Shown here: positions 44,595 through 53,720 of the stretch, piece by piece
How positions within the stretch are numbered: the first letter of the stretch is position 1
How the letters are laid out: each line of letters starts with the position of its first letter
DNA from: JAXDMU01 sp963762435
GTDB taxonomy: Bacteria; Pseudomonadota; Alphaproteobacteria; ATCC43930; CGMCC-115725
Assembly (NCBI GenBank): GCA_963762435.1
Contig: CAVXLN010000021.1
Span: forward strand, 62,001 to 126,000
DNA length: 64,000 nucleotides
Reading direction: 5' to 3'
Notes under the pieces: generated by a model
Seen by the model: only the letters and a program-made list of their open reading frames with translations
What the model was told of the DNA's origin: nothing
Databases searched by the model: none
Made by a program: the position numbers and the translations under genes

Positions 44595-45935
44595 ATGATC
44601 GGCCCTGTTCTTCCCAGGATTCGAAAGCTCGCCTTGCCGATCCCGCGCCTCCGCCAGCTCTATTTCTCGCCTCGGCTCTGGCGCCGCCGCCTCGTCTTCT
44701 GGGCCGGTGCCATCGCGGTCGGAATCGTCAGCGTCGGTTTCGCGCTGGCGGCCGACCGGATCCAGACGCTGTTCGCGGCCCGCTTCGCCGGCCATGTCTG
44801 GTGGACGCTGGCCGTGACGCCGCCGGGCTTCGTGCTCTCGGCGTGGCTGTGCCGGCGCTTCTTTCCGGGTGCCCAAGGCAGCGGCATCCCCCAGGCGATG
44901 GCGGCGCGCGTGCTGCGCTCGCCCGAGCACAGGAGCCGCCTCCTCTCGCTCAAGCTCACGGCCGGCAAGGTGGCGCTGACGCTGCTGGGCCTGGCATTCG
45001 GCGCCTCGATCGGGCGCGAAGGCCCGACGGTGCAGGTCGGCGCCTCGATCATGCTCCAGGTGGCACGCTGGGGCGGCATGGGGCGCGAGCGCGGCCTCAT
45101 TCTCGCCGGCGGGGCTGCCGGCGTCGCCGCCGCCTTCAACACGCCGCTCGCCGGCATCGTCTTCGCGATCGAGGAGATGAGCCGCACCTATGAGGCGCGC
45201 ACCAGTTTTCTGGTGCTCTCGGCCGTCATCCTGGCCGGCCTCGCCTCGCTCGGCATTGTCGGCAATTACAGCTATTTCGGCGTCACCGACGCCATGCTGG
45301 GCGGCCCGTCCAACTGGCTCGCGGTAGCGCTCTGCGGCATCGGCGGCGGTGCAATGGGGGCGATCTTCTCGAAGCTGACGCTGCTGGGCTCGCGCGGCCT
45401 GAAGCGGTTCTTCCGGCGGCAGACGACGCTGCGCGCCCTCGGCATTGCCTTCGCCTGCGGCCTCGGCGTGGCGCTCATCGCCATCCTCAGCGACGGCGCC
45501 ACCTGGGGCACCGGCTACGAGCAGGCCCGCGCGGCGCTCGAAGGGCGCGGCCTTTCGGCCGATTTCGCGCCCCTGAAGCTGCTGGCGACGCTGCTCTCGA
45601 CGCTCGCCGGCATCCCGGGCGGGATCTTCGCGCCCTCGCTCGCGGTCGGCGCCGGTATCGGCAACATCGTCGCCCCCTGGTTCCCCGACGCCGTCACCGG
45701 GGCGGTCGTCGTGCTGGGCATGGCCGGATATTTCGCCGGCGTCGTGCAGGCGCCGATCACGGCCTTCGTCATCATCACCGAGATGACGGCCAACCATTCC
45801 ATGGTGATCCCGCTGATGGTGGCATCCGTACTCGGCCACGGTGTCAGCCGCCTCATCAATCCAGAGCCGCTCTATCATGCGCTCGCCAGCGATTTCATCG
45901 CCGAGGCAGGACCCCGCGAGGCCACTGAGAGCTGA
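44595..45935 (+). CDS. ClC-family chloride channel or Cl-/H+ exchanger
   Basis: The 446-residue membrane protein carries the three ClC signatures: GSGIPQAMAAR (Cl- binding Ser), GREGPTVQVGAS (gating Glu) and GGIFAPSLAVGAGIGN. The gating Glu is retained, as in both exchangers and many channels. There is no CBS domain pair at the C-terminus. The ATG at 44595 is the first that gives the usual cytoplasmic N-terminus. It is divergent from the symporter gene. Confidence 0.93.
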   Translation: MIGPVLPRIRKLALPIPRLRQLYFSPRLWRRRLVFWAGAIAVGIVSVGFALAADRIQTLFAARFAGHVWWTLAVTPPGFVLSAWLCRRFFPGAQGSGIPQAMAARVLRSPEHRSRLLSLKLTAGKVALTLLGLAFGASIGREGPTVQVGASIMLQVARWGGMGRERGLILAGGAAGVAAAFNTPLAGIVFAIEEMSRTYEARTSFLVLSAVILAGLASLGIVGNYSYFGVTDAMLGGPSNWLAVALCGIGGGAMGAIFSKLTLLGSRGLKRFFRRQTTLRALGIAFACGLGVALIAILSDGATWGTGYEQARAALEGRGLSADFAPLKLLATLLSTLAGIPGGIFAPSLAVGAGIGNIVAPWFPDAVTGAVVVLGMAGYFAGVVQAPITAFVIITEMTANHSMVIPLMVASVLGHGVSRLINPEPLYHALASDFIAEAGPREATES

Positions 45936-46025
45936 TCATGCCGCACATCGCGGCGTGAAGGGCGTGGAGCCACCCCGGGATGTCTGGCAAGCTCGAACAA
46001 TGCCATCGAGCCAGGAGCCAAACCT

Positions 46026-46400
46026 ATGGAAACCGTGACGGGAATCGGCGGATTCTTCTTCCGCGCAGCCGATCCGGACGCGCTCGGCCGCTGGTATCGC
46101 GACCATCTCGGCGTCGCGCTCATCCCGTCGAGCTATGGCGAGCAGCCCTGGCAGCAGGCGGCGGGGCCAACCGCCTTCGCGCCCTTCCCGGACTCGTCCG
46201 AGTATTTCGGCCGGCCGGAGCAGAGCTGGATGCTCAATTTCCGCGTCCGCGACCTCGACCGCATGATGGCGCAGCTCCGCGCCGCCGGGATCGAGGTGGA
46301 CCCCGCGCCTGAATCCTATCCGAACGGGCGTTTCGCCCGCCTCCAGGATCCCGAGGGCAATCCGATCGAGCTTTGGGAACCCGCTCAGCCGATGGTATGA
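46026..46400 (+). CDS. VOC family (glyoxalase/bleomycin-resistance fold) protein
   Basis: The 124-residue protein shows the paired beta-alpha-beta modules: GIGGFFFRAADPDALGRWYRDHLGV and NFRVRDLDRMMAQLRAAGIEV, ending in RLQDPEGNPIELWEP with the metal-ligand Glu. The substrate is unknown. It stands alone between the ClC gene and the flavin monooxygenase, 49 bases before the latter. Confidence 0.88.
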   Translation: METVTGIGGFFFRAADPDALGRWYRDHLGVALIPSSYGEQPWQQAAGPTAFAPFPDSSEYFGRPEQSWMLNFRVRDLDRMMAQLRAAGIEVDPAPESYPNGRFARLQDPEGNPIELWEPAQPMV

Positions 46401-46449
46401 TCGACCTAACAATAGTCGGCATGACCGGCTCATAACGGGAGGGGACCCC

Positions 46450-47631
46450 ATGAAATTCGGCATCTTCTACGAGATGCAGCTGCCGCGCCCTTGGGGCGAG
46501 GACAGCGAGTGGCAGCTTTATCACAATTCGTTGGACCAGCTCGAACTGGCCGATCGCCTGGGCTACCATTATGCCTGGGAGGTCGAGCATCACTTCCTCG
46601 AGGAATATTCGCATTCCTCCGCCCCAGAGGTGTTTCTGGGTGCCGCCAGCCAGCGCACGAAGCAGATCCGCCTGGGCCACGGCATCCTGCAGCTGACCAC
46701 CAACCATCCGGCCAAGCTCGCCGAGAAGGTCTCGGTCCTCGATCTGCTCTCGAACGGCCGCGTCGAATTCGGCATGGGCGAGAGCGCCAGCGTCACCGAG
46801 CTCGAGCCTTTCAACGTGCCCTTCGCGAACAAGCGCGAGATCTGGGAGGATGCGGTGCGCTGCCTCATCCCGATGTTCGGGCCCGGCGGCAGCGAGTATC
46901 ACGGCACGCATTTCGATTTTCCGGCGCGCAACGTTGTGCCGAAGCCGCGCCAGAAGCCGCATCCGCCGCTCTGGACCGCCTGCTCGCAGCTGCCGACCAT
47001 CGCCTATGCCGGCGAGAAGGGGCTCGGCGCTTTAGGCTTTCAATTCGTCAGCGCCGATGCCGCCCATGCCTGGGTCCATGCCTATTACAACGGCATCACC
47101 AAGCGGCTCGACCGGTTGGCCGACTATCCGACCAATCCCAATATCGCGCTCGTCAGCATGTTCATGTGTGCGCCGACCGACGAGGAGGCGCGCGCCAAGG
47201 CCGATGGCGCGACCTTCTTCCAATTCTGCCTGCGCTTCTACAACAACGCCGACCGTAAGCGCCCGGGACCCGGCGAGGTCGATATGTGGGTCGAATACAG
47301 CAAATGGAAGGCGGCCAACCCGCAGGCGGCCGAGGCGGCGCTCTCCGGCGGCCTCATCGGCTCGCCCGAGACGCTCCGGCGCAAGCTCCGCAAGTTCGAG
47401 CAGTCGCATATCGACCAGGTGATCCTGCTCAACCAGGCCGGCCGCAACTCGCACGGGGATATCTGCTCGAGCCTGGAGCTCTTCGCCGAGGAGGTGATGC
47501 CGGAATTCACCGCCAACATCCCGGCCCATGAGGAATGGAAATCCAAGGTCCTGTCGGGGGCGATCCATCTCGAGGAGATCGAGACCGAGCAATTCATGAA
47601 TCGCTACGGCGCCAAGGCGGTGACGGTCTGA
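46450..47631 (+). CDS. LLM class (luciferase-like) flavin-dependent monooxygenase
   Basis: The 393-residue protein has the bacterial luciferase barrel: MKFGIFYEMQLPRPW, AWEVEHHFLEEYSHSSAPEVFLGAA, RLGHGILQLTTNHPAKLAEKV and GRVEFGMGESASVTEL. It should use FMNH2 or F420-like reduced flavin with oxygen; the substrate cannot be deduced. The ATG is preceded by GGGAGGGGA. It may be co-transcribed with the VOC gene. Confidence 0.9.
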   Translation: MKFGIFYEMQLPRPWGEDSEWQLYHNSLDQLELADRLGYHYAWEVEHHFLEEYSHSSAPEVFLGAASQRTKQIRLGHGILQLTTNHPAKLAEKVSVLDLLSNGRVEFGMGESASVTELEPFNVPFANKREIWEDAVRCLIPMFGPGGSEYHGTHFDFPARNVVPKPRQKPHPPLWTACSQLPTIAYAGEKGLGALGFQFVSADAAHAWVHAYYNGITKRLDRLADYPTNPNIALVSMFMCAPTDEEARAKADGATFFQFCLRFYNNADRKRPGPGEVDMWVEYSKWKAANPQAAEAALSGGLIGSPETLRRKLRKFEQSHIDQVILLNQAGRNSHGDICSSLELFAEEVMPEFTANIPAHEEWKSKVLSGAIHLEEIETEQFMNRYGAKAVTV

Positions 47632-47642
47632 AAAGCCCTTCC

Positions 47643-48479
47643 TTACTCGCTCGCGGCAAAGCCCGCGAACAGCTTCGCCATCGTCCGCACCTGGGCGAGA
47701 TAGGAAGCCGCGTCCTGATCGCCGCAACGGGTTCCGGCCGCCAGCCGAAACCCGTTGCCGGCGAAGCCCGCGGCCGGGCCTGCACCGCAGAGATGCAGGA
47801 CCGCTCCCAGATCCTGCTTCTGCTGCGCGGTTGCCGAGGCGATATGCTCATGCGCGAGCACTGCCGAGATGCCCCGGTCGAGCGACACGGCCGTGAGCTC
47901 GATGGCATGGCTCGGCAGCAGGCGCGTGTAGAAGCTGTTGAACCAGCAAAAGCGCCAGCCGTCGCTTTCGACGACGACGTGATGGCGAATGCAATAGTGC
48001 CGCGCCTCGTCGAAGGTGCCGTCGGTCATCTGGTAAAGCCCGACCGAGCTCGAGGCCGGCTGATATATGGCGAAGGGATTCGCCGTCAGCCGCCAGCGCC
48101 AATAGGTGCGCGCGATCGGATTGCCCGAGGTCTCCACTTGGGCCAGCGCCGCAAGCAGCTCGGGCGAGACATTGGCTGTGGCATCGTTGCGAAAAAGCGC
48201 CCCATATCGCGCCCAGATCTCGCCCGGTTTCTTGTTGAAGGCGCCGCTGACGGGGAACAGCATCTCGGACGGCTTGCGGGCGACCTGGTAGAGGATGTTC
48301 GCGACGGCGAAGCCGGCCAGCGCCACCAGCAGGAGCCCGATGAAGCGCGCCTGCGGCGGTGTCGCTTTCACCATCCGCCAAAGCGACAGCGCCGCAATCC
48401 GCCACCGGCCCGGCCGATGCCGTGGCACCTTGCGGCGCGGATTGGCGCGGCGCGGGCGCGTTGCGAGGCGCGTCGACAT
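47643..48479 (-). CDS. Membrane-anchored lytic transglycosylase-like protein
   Basis: The 278-residue protein has a basic N-terminus, one transmembrane helix near residues 47-65 (FIGLLLVALAGFAVANILY) and a periplasmic SLT-like domain. The probable catalytic Glu is in LLAALAQVETSGNPIA, followed by SVGLYQMTDGTFDEA, the usual pattern for transglycosylases that cleave peptidoglycan glycan strands. The start at 48479 follows the TetR stop by 8 bases on the same strand. It is convergent with the monooxygenase. Confidence 0.82.
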   Translation of the reverse strand: MSTRLATRPRRANPRRKVPRHRPGRWRIAALSLWRMVKATPPQARFIGLLLVALAGFAVANILYQVARKPSEMLFPVSGAFNKKPGEIWARYGALFRNDATANVSPELLAALAQVETSGNPIARTYWRWRLTANPFAIYQPASSSVGLYQMTDGTFDEARHYCIRHHVVVESDGWRFCWFNSFYTRLLPSHAIELTAVSLDRGISAVLAHEHIASATAQQKQDLGAVLHLCGAGPAAGFAGNGFRLAAGTRCGDQDAASYLAQVRTMAKLFAGFAASE

Positions 48480-48487
48480 CCCCGGCG

Positions 48488-49108
48488 CTAAGCTTGGTTG
48501 CCGGTCAACAGCCTCAGCAGCGCGTCGATCACCCGGCCGGCGGGGCTCGGCTCTTCGGGCTGGCCGATCGGGTGCTGCAGGCTGAGACCGTGCGCCAATG
48601 CTACCACGGCGGCGGCGAGATCCAGCGGATCGAGCGGCATCGTGCGGCCAACCGCCCGGAAATAGGCTTCTAGGATTTGGGCCAGCGCCTTCGTCTGCTC
48701 GGCCTGCAAGGCGTAGTAATGCACGGCGAATTCCGGGCTGCGGCGCGCATGCAGCTGCAGCTCGGCCGCCAGCGCCGGGCAATCGCGATCGAGATGGATG
48801 GTCTTGAGCCAATGCGTCACGGCCGAGATGAGCCGCGCCGGATCCTCGGCCACGATCTTCGCCAGCGCTGCCCGGTCGCGCTCCATGAAGCGGCGCAGCA
48901 GCTCCAGGAACAGCGCCTCCTTGCTCTCGAAATTCGAATAGACGGCACCCTTGGAGAATCCCGCCTCGGCGGCGATGAGATCGATCGAGGCGCCGCCGAA
49001 GCCCTGGCGCGCGAACACCGCCTCGGCTGCCGTGATCAGGCGCTCGCGGGTCGCGGCCTGTTGTTCCAGGCGTGTAAGCCTGATTGGCCTCACGAAAACT
49101 CCTGCCAT
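48488..49108 (-). CDS. TetR/AcrR family transcriptional regulator
   Basis: The 206-residue protein has an N-terminal helix-turn-helix (ATRERLITAAEAVFARQGFGGASIDLIAAEAGFSKGAVYSNFESKEALF, seen in segments) and a variable ligand-binding domain. It diverges from the Old Yellow Enzyme gene with 131 bases between, so that gene is its likely target. The inducer is unknown. Confidence 0.93.
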   Translation of the reverse strand: MAGVFVRPIRLTRLEQQAATRERLITAAEAVFARQGFGGASIDLIAAEAGFSKGAVYSNFESKEALFLELLRRFMERDRAALAKIVAEDPARLISAVTHWLKTIHLDRDCPALAAELQLHARRSPEFAVHYYALQAEQTKALAQILEAYFRAVGRTMPLDPLDLAAAVVALAHGLSLQHPIGQPEEPSPAGRVIDALLRLLTGNQA

Positions 49109-49184
49109 TCAAAAACCGATCGCCATCCGGGATAGCCCAATTTCAGCCGGCCGGACAGAGGGACATAAATACCACTTGAAATCC

Positions 49185-49202
49185 AAATACCAATTAGTAT
49201 TT
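49185..49202. promoter_or_regulatory. Candidate TetR operator between regulator and ene-reductase
   Basis: AAATAC and GTATTT form an inverted repeat with 6 bases between, in an unusually AT-rich stretch. A further TAAATACCA copy lies at about 49166-49174. The site is about 80 bases from the regulator start and 40 bases from the ene-reductase start, a suitable position for repressing both. Confidence 0.5.
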
Positions 49203-49239
49203 TAATTCCATCGATAATCCCAGATGGAATGGACCTGCC

Positions 49240-50487
49240 ATGACGAGCCCGCTTTCTCAGCCTCTGGCGCTGCCCTGCGGCGTGACATTGCCCAACCGGC
49301 TGTGCAAGGCCGCCATGAGCGAAGGGATGGCGAATGCCGATAATCATGCGACGCCGCGGCTCGACACGCTCTATCGCCGCTGGGCCGGGTCGGGGGCGGG
49401 GCTGCTCTTGTCCGGCAATGTGCAGATCGACCGGTGGCATCTCGAACGGCCGGGCAATGTCGTGCTCGACGACGAGAGCGGGCTCATGGCTTTGGCCCGG
49501 CTGGCGGCGGCGGGCAGGGCCGACGGCGCCGAATTCTGGCTGCAGCTCAGCCATACCGGCCGGCAGGTCGACAACGCCATCAATTCGGCCCCGCTCGCAC
49601 CCTCTTCCGTCGAGATCGATGTCATGCGTGGCATCGGCTATGAGTTCGCGCCGCCGCGCGCCATGACCGAAGCCGAGATCGAGACGGCCATCCGCCAGTT
49701 CGGCTTTGCCGCCGGCAAGGCGCGGGAGGTGGGATTCACCGGCGTGCAGCTCCATGCCGCCCATGGCTATCTGCTGTCGCAGTTTCTGAGCCCGCTCGCC
49801 AATCGCCGAACCGATCGCTGGGGCGGATCGCTCGAAAATCGCGCCCGGCTGCTGCTCGCCGCGATCGCGGCCGTCCGCGCCGCGGTCGGGCCCGATTTCC
49901 CGATCGGCATCAAGCTCAATTCCTCGGATTTCCAGAAGGGCGGCTTCACCCATGCCGAATGCCTGGCGCTCGTGGCCGCCCTCAATCATTCGTCGCTTGA
50001 TCTCCTGGAGCTCTCCGGTGGCTCGCTCGAACAGCCGAAAGTGGTCGGCATAGCCTTGAAGGATGAGGGCGAGGATGGCCGCCTGAGCAGCACCGCCAAG
50101 CGCGAGGCTTACTTCCTCGACTTCGCTGGTGCCGTCCGCGCTGCCGCCCGGATGCCGGTCATGGTCACGGGCGGGTTCCGGACGAAATCCGTCATGGCAG
50201 CGGCGCTGGCCGCGGGCGAGCTCGACATGATCGGGCTCGGCCGGCCGCTCATCGCCGATCCCGAGACACCGCGCCGCTTGCTCGCCGGCGAGATCGAGCG
50301 GGTGGCGGAGCCGGCGATCGACCTCTTTCACATCCTCGGCTGGCACAACACTCAGCTGGAGCGGCTGGGCGACGGGCTCGATCCCGATCTCTCCATCTCG
50401 GGAGCCGCCGCCGCCGCTGCCTTCAAGCCGCGCGAGGCGGAAGTCACGGCCGCCCTCCTCGAACGCCGGAACCGCCGGGCGGCCTAA
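49240..50487 (+). CDS. NADH:flavin oxidoreductase, Old Yellow Enzyme family
   Basis: The 415-residue FMN barrel contains LPNRLCKAAMSEGMA, FWLQLSHTGRQVDNA, GFTGVQLHAAHGYLLSQFLSPLANRRTDRWGG (in segments) and the phosphate-binding region MIGLGRPLIADPE. It should reduce activated C=C bonds using NAD(P)H. It has no fused FeS or FAD domain, so it is not of the 2,4-dienoyl-CoA reductase type. Control by the divergent TetR regulator is likely. Confidence 0.92.
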   Translation: MTSPLSQPLALPCGVTLPNRLCKAAMSEGMANADNHATPRLDTLYRRWAGSGAGLLLSGNVQIDRWHLERPGNVVLDDESGLMALARLAAAGRADGAEFWLQLSHTGRQVDNAINSAPLAPSSVEIDVMRGIGYEFAPPRAMTEAEIETAIRQFGFAAGKAREVGFTGVQLHAAHGYLLSQFLSPLANRRTDRWGGSLENRARLLLAAIAAVRAAVGPDFPIGIKLNSSDFQKGGFTHAECLALVAALNHSSLDLLELSGGSLEQPKVVGIALKDEGEDGRLSSTAKREAYFLDFAGAVRAAARMPVMVTGGFRTKSVMAAALAAGELDMIGLGRPLIADPETPRRLLAGEIERVAEPAIDLFHILGWHNTQLERLGDGLDPDLSISGAAAAAAFKPREAEVTAALLERRNRRAA

Positions 50488-50491
50488 GGAC

Positions 50492-50983
50492 TTAGGACGC
50501 GGCTTCCTTCAGCATCGCGAGCGCCCGCGCCACGGTGGCGCGGCGCACGGCGTAGCGGTCGCCCGGAAAGATCTCGTGATGGGTCACGGTCGGCTTGCCG
50601 CGGTGGGCGAGGCCGAAATGGACGAGGCCGACCGGCTTGCCCGGCGTGGCGCCGCCCGGGCCGGCGATGCCGGTGACGGCGATGGCGAGCGTCACCTGCG
50701 GCAGGCGGGCGAGCGCGCCCTCCGCCATCGCTTGCGCCACCTCGCGGCTGACGGCGCCGACGCTCTGGAAGAGCGGCGCCGGCACGCCCACCAGAGCCGT
50801 CTTGGCCTCGTTCGAATAAGTCACGAACCCGGCCTCGACCACGTCCGACGAGCCCGCGATCTCGGTCAAGGCGCCGGCGATCAGCCCGCCCGTGCAGGAT
50901 TCCGCCGTGGCGACGCGCCAGCCATGCCCGCGGCAGAGCGCCAGCAATTCGGCCGCCTCATCGGGGAAGAGATCGCTCGCCAT
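50492..50983 (-). CDS. cinA: CinA C-terminal domain protein (nicotinamide-nucleotide amidase, PncC type)
   Basis: The 163-residue protein is the stand-alone CinA C-terminal domain, with ATAESCTGGLIAGALTEIAGSS (active-site Ser), FVTYSNEAKTALVGV and AVTGIAGPGGATPGKPVG. PncC proteins deamidate nicotinamide mononucleotide in NAD recycling. It lies directly downstream of pgpA (4-base gap) as in many alphaproteobacteria. The start MASDLFPDEA at 50983 fits this spacing. Confidence 0.93.
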   Translation of the reverse strand: MASDLFPDEAAELLALCRGHGWRVATAESCTGGLIAGALTEIAGSSDVVEAGFVTYSNEAKTALVGVPAPLFQSVGAVSREVAQAMAEGALARLPQVTLAIAVTGIAGPGGATPGKPVGLVHFGLAHRGKPTVTHHEIFPGDRYAVRRATVARALAMLKEAAS

Positions 50984-50987
50984 CGCC

Positions 50988-51443
50988 TCATACTCCCAGA
51001 TAGCGGACCGCGAGCCACAGCAGCCCGGCCGAGTAGAGGGCGGCCAGCGCATCGTCGAGCATGATGCCGAGCCCACCCTTGACGTGCCGATCGGCCCAGC
51101 CGGCCGGCCAGGGCTTTAGGATGTCGGCGACCCGGAACAGCAGGAAGCCCAGCCCATAGGCAAGCGGATCGAGCGGCGCCACCGCCAGCGTCAGCCATTG
51201 GCCCACCACCTCGTCGATCACGACATAGCCGGGATCGCTCGCCGGGTTGTCCGCGACGACGCGCGCGCATGCGGCCCAGCCCAATAGGAAGAGCGCCGCC
51301 GCCGCCGGCACCAGCGCCCAGCTGCCGGCCGCCCAGGCGATCGCCCAGGCGAAGGGCAATGCTGCGAGCGAGCCCCAGGTGCCGGGGGCGATCGGTGCAT
51401 AGCCCACGCCGAACCAGGTCGCCGCGAGCTTGGCCGGAGTCAT
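50988..51443 (-). CDS. pgpA: Phosphatidylglycerophosphatase A
   Basis: PgpA removes a phosphate to make phosphatidylglycerol. The 151-residue membrane protein has FGVGYAPIAPGTWGSLAAL at its start, the acidic motif DPGYVVIDEVVGQWLTL and FRVADILKPWPAGWADRHVKGGLGIMLDD (in segments), all diagnostic. Its start overlaps the ispDF stop by 4 bases. Confidence 0.94.
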   Translation of the reverse strand: MTPAKLAATWFGVGYAPIAPGTWGSLAALPFAWAIAWAAGSWALVPAAAALFLLGWAACARVVADNPASDPGYVVIDEVVGQWLTLAVAPLDPLAYGLGFLLFRVADILKPWPAGWADRHVKGGLGIMLDDALAALYSAGLLWLAVRYLGV

Positions 51444-52612
51444 GAAGGCAGGCGGATCGTCGCCAGCGCTTGCGCCGCGATGCCTTCGCCGCGGCCGGTG
51501 AAGCCCAGCTGCTCGGTCGTGGTCGCCTTGATGCTGACCCGATCCTCATCGATGCCCAAAATCTCGGCGATCCGCTTCACCATGGCCGGCCGATGCGGCC
51601 CGATCTTCGGGCGCTCGCACAGTATCGTGACATCGCAATGGGCGATGATGCCGCCGCGCTCGGCGACGAGGCTCGCCGCATGGGCCAGGAACCGGTCCGA
51701 CGCGGCGCCGCGCCAGCGCTCGTCGGTCGGCGGGAAATGCATGCCGATATCGCCGGCGCCGATGGCGCCCAGGATCGCATCGGTCAGCGCGTGAAGCCCG
51801 ACATCGGCGTCGGAATGGCCCAGGAGCTTCTTGTCGTGCGGGATCTTGATGCCGTTGATCCAGCAGCCATCGCCATCGACCAGCTGATGCACGTCGAAGC
51901 CCGAGCCCGTGCGGACATCGCCGAGCTCGCCCGCCACCAGCCGCTGCGCGCGGCTCAGATCGTCCGACGTGGTGATCTTGAAATTATCCTCGTCGCCCAT
52001 GACCAGCGCCACCTCATATCCGGCCTTCTCGGCCACGGCTGCATCGTCGGAAAGATCGAGCCCGACCGCTGCCGCGTGTGCGGCGCGGATATCGGCATAA
52101 CGGAAGGCCTGCGGTGTCTGCGCGCGCCAGAGATGCGTGCGGTCGATCGTGTCGGCGATGATCTCGCCCGCCGCCTTCTTCACCGTGTCGCGCACTGGCA
52201 GTGCCGCGATGGCGCCGGCCGAGCTGGCAAGCGCCGCGATGACCCGGTCGATGACCGCTGCCGAGACCAGCGGCCGCGCGCCGTCATGGATCAGCACGGC
52301 ATCCGCGGGCCCGGCTTCGAGCGTATCGAGAAGATGCCGCACGGAATCCTGCCGCTGCGCCCCGCCCATCACTGGCGGTGGCAAGTCGAGATCGCCGACC
52401 GCCTGGTCATAATGCATACGATCGTCGGGGTGGATGGCGACGCGCACGCTCTTTATCCTCGGATGTTCGAGGAATGCCTGTACGGTCCGCCGCAGCACGG
52501 CAGCATTGCCCAGTCGGCAATATTGCTTGGGCAGCGGTCCGCCGAAACGGCTGCCGCGCCCGGCTGCGACGATTAGCGCGTGACACGGAAATGTGGGGAC
52601 TGTCTCGTTCAT
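51440..52612 (-). CDS. ispDF: Bifunctional IspD/IspF isoprenoid enzyme
   Basis: The 390-residue fusion carries two steps of the MEP pathway. The IspD half (to about residue 230) has ALIVAAGRGSRFGGPLPKQY and VLIHDGARPLVS. The IspF half starts at RTGSGFDVHQLVDGDG, with the metal-binding D-x-H, and has LLGHSDADVGLHALTDAILGA. The fusion is usual in alphaproteobacteria. It is divergent from dusB by about 120 bases. Confidence 0.97.
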   Translation of the reverse strand: MNETVPTFPCHALIVAAGRGSRFGGPLPKQYCRLGNAAVLRRTVQAFLEHPRIKSVRVAIHPDDRMHYDQAVGDLDLPPPVMGGAQRQDSVRHLLDTLEAGPADAVLIHDGARPLVSAAVIDRVIAALASSAGAIAALPVRDTVKKAAGEIIADTIDRTHLWRAQTPQAFRYADIRAAHAAAVGLDLSDDAAVAEKAGYEVALVMGDEDNFKITTSDDLSRAQRLVAGELGDVRTGSGFDVHQLVDGDGCWINGIKIPHDKKLLGHSDADVGLHALTDAILGAIGAGDIGMHFPPTDERWRGAASDRFLAHAASLVAERGGIIAHCDVTILCERPKIGPHRPAMVKRIAEILGIDEDRVSIKATTTEQLGFTGRGEGIAAQALATIRLPS

Positions 52613-52733
52613 GGTGCCGGAAACTAGCCCTCGAAATCCGGAATGCCAAGCCGGACATCACTTATGTTGCAGTTGCGAGAAAGACTCGCTACGCTGCTCA
52701 GGCTTTGAGCAAATTGGATAGTCTGCGTAAGAA

Positions 52734-53720
52734 ATGAGCATTGCCATCGGATCGATCACGTTGGCCGATCCCGTCATCCTCGCACCGATGTCGGGAGTCA
52801 CGGATATGCCGTTCCGGCGCTTGGTCAAGCGCCATGGAGCCGGCCTCGTCGTTTCCGAGATGATCGCCAGCCAGGCGATGATCCGGCAGACACGGCAATC
52901 CATGAAGATGGCCGAGAAATCGCCGGAGGAGTTCCCGATGGCGGTGCAGATCGCCGGCTGCGAACCGCCGGTGATGGCGGAGGCGGCCAAGCTCAACGCC
53001 GATCTCGGCGCTCAGATCATCGACATCAATTTCGGCTGCCCGGTCAAGAAGGTGGTGAACGGCCATGCCGGTTCGTCGCTGATGCGCGACGAGGCCGGTG
53101 CGGCGAAGATCCTTGAGGCGACCGTCAAGGCGGTCGATCTGCCGGTCACGCTCAAGATGCGCATGGGCTGGGATCATGGCAGCCTCAACGCGCCCCGGCT
53201 CGCCAAGATCGCCGAGGAATGCGGCATCCGCATGGTCACGATCCATGGCCGCACGCGCTGCCAATTCTATAATGGCACCGCCGATTGGGCCTTCATCCGC
53301 CAGGTCAAGGAGGCGGTCTCGATCCCGGTCATCGCCAATGGCGACATCGTGACGCTCGAGGATGCCAAGACGGCGCTGACGCTCTCCGGTGCCGACGGCG
53401 TCATGGTCGGGCGCGGCGCCTATGGCAAGCCCTGGTTCATCCGCCAGGTGATCGAGTTCCTGCGCACCGGTCGCGTCGCACCCGATCCGGCGCTCGCCCT
53501 GCAGCAGGCCACGTTGCTCGAGCATTTCGACGACATGCTGAGCCATTACGGCACCGAGACCGGCGTGCGCATGGCGCGCAAGCATGTCGCCTGGTACTCG
53601 CGCGGGCTGGCCGGCTCGGCCGAATTCCGCGCCGCGGTCAACCAGTTGAGCGATCCCACCGCGATCCGCGAGCTCATCCGGCGCTTCTATGCACCGCTCG
53701 TCGAGCGTGCCGCCGCATGA
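52734..53720 (+). CDS. dusB: tRNA-dihydrouridine synthase B
   Basis: DusB reduces uridine to dihydrouridine in tRNA using FMN. The 328-residue protein has LAPMSGVTDMPFRRLVK, the motif INFGCPVKKVVNGHAGSSLM (with the conserved GCP cysteine) and TIHGRTRCQFYNG, then ANGDIVTLEDA. It is the first gene of the dusB-ntrB-ntrC-ntrY-ntrX cluster, and its stop overlaps the ntrB start by 4 bases. Confidence 0.96.
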   Translation: MSIAIGSITLADPVILAPMSGVTDMPFRRLVKRHGAGLVVSEMIASQAMIRQTRQSMKMAEKSPEEFPMAVQIAGCEPPVMAEAAKLNADLGAQIIDINFGCPVKKVVNGHAGSSLMRDEAGAAKILEATVKAVDLPVTLKMRMGWDHGSLNAPRLAKIAEECGIRMVTIHGRTRCQFYNGTADWAFIRQVKEAVSIPVIANGDIVTLEDAKTALTLSGADGVMVGRGAYGKPWFIRQVIEFLRTGRVAPDPALALQQATLLEHFDDMLSHYGTETGVRMARKHVAWYSRGLAGSAEFRAAVNQLSDPTAIRELIRRFYAPLVERAAA

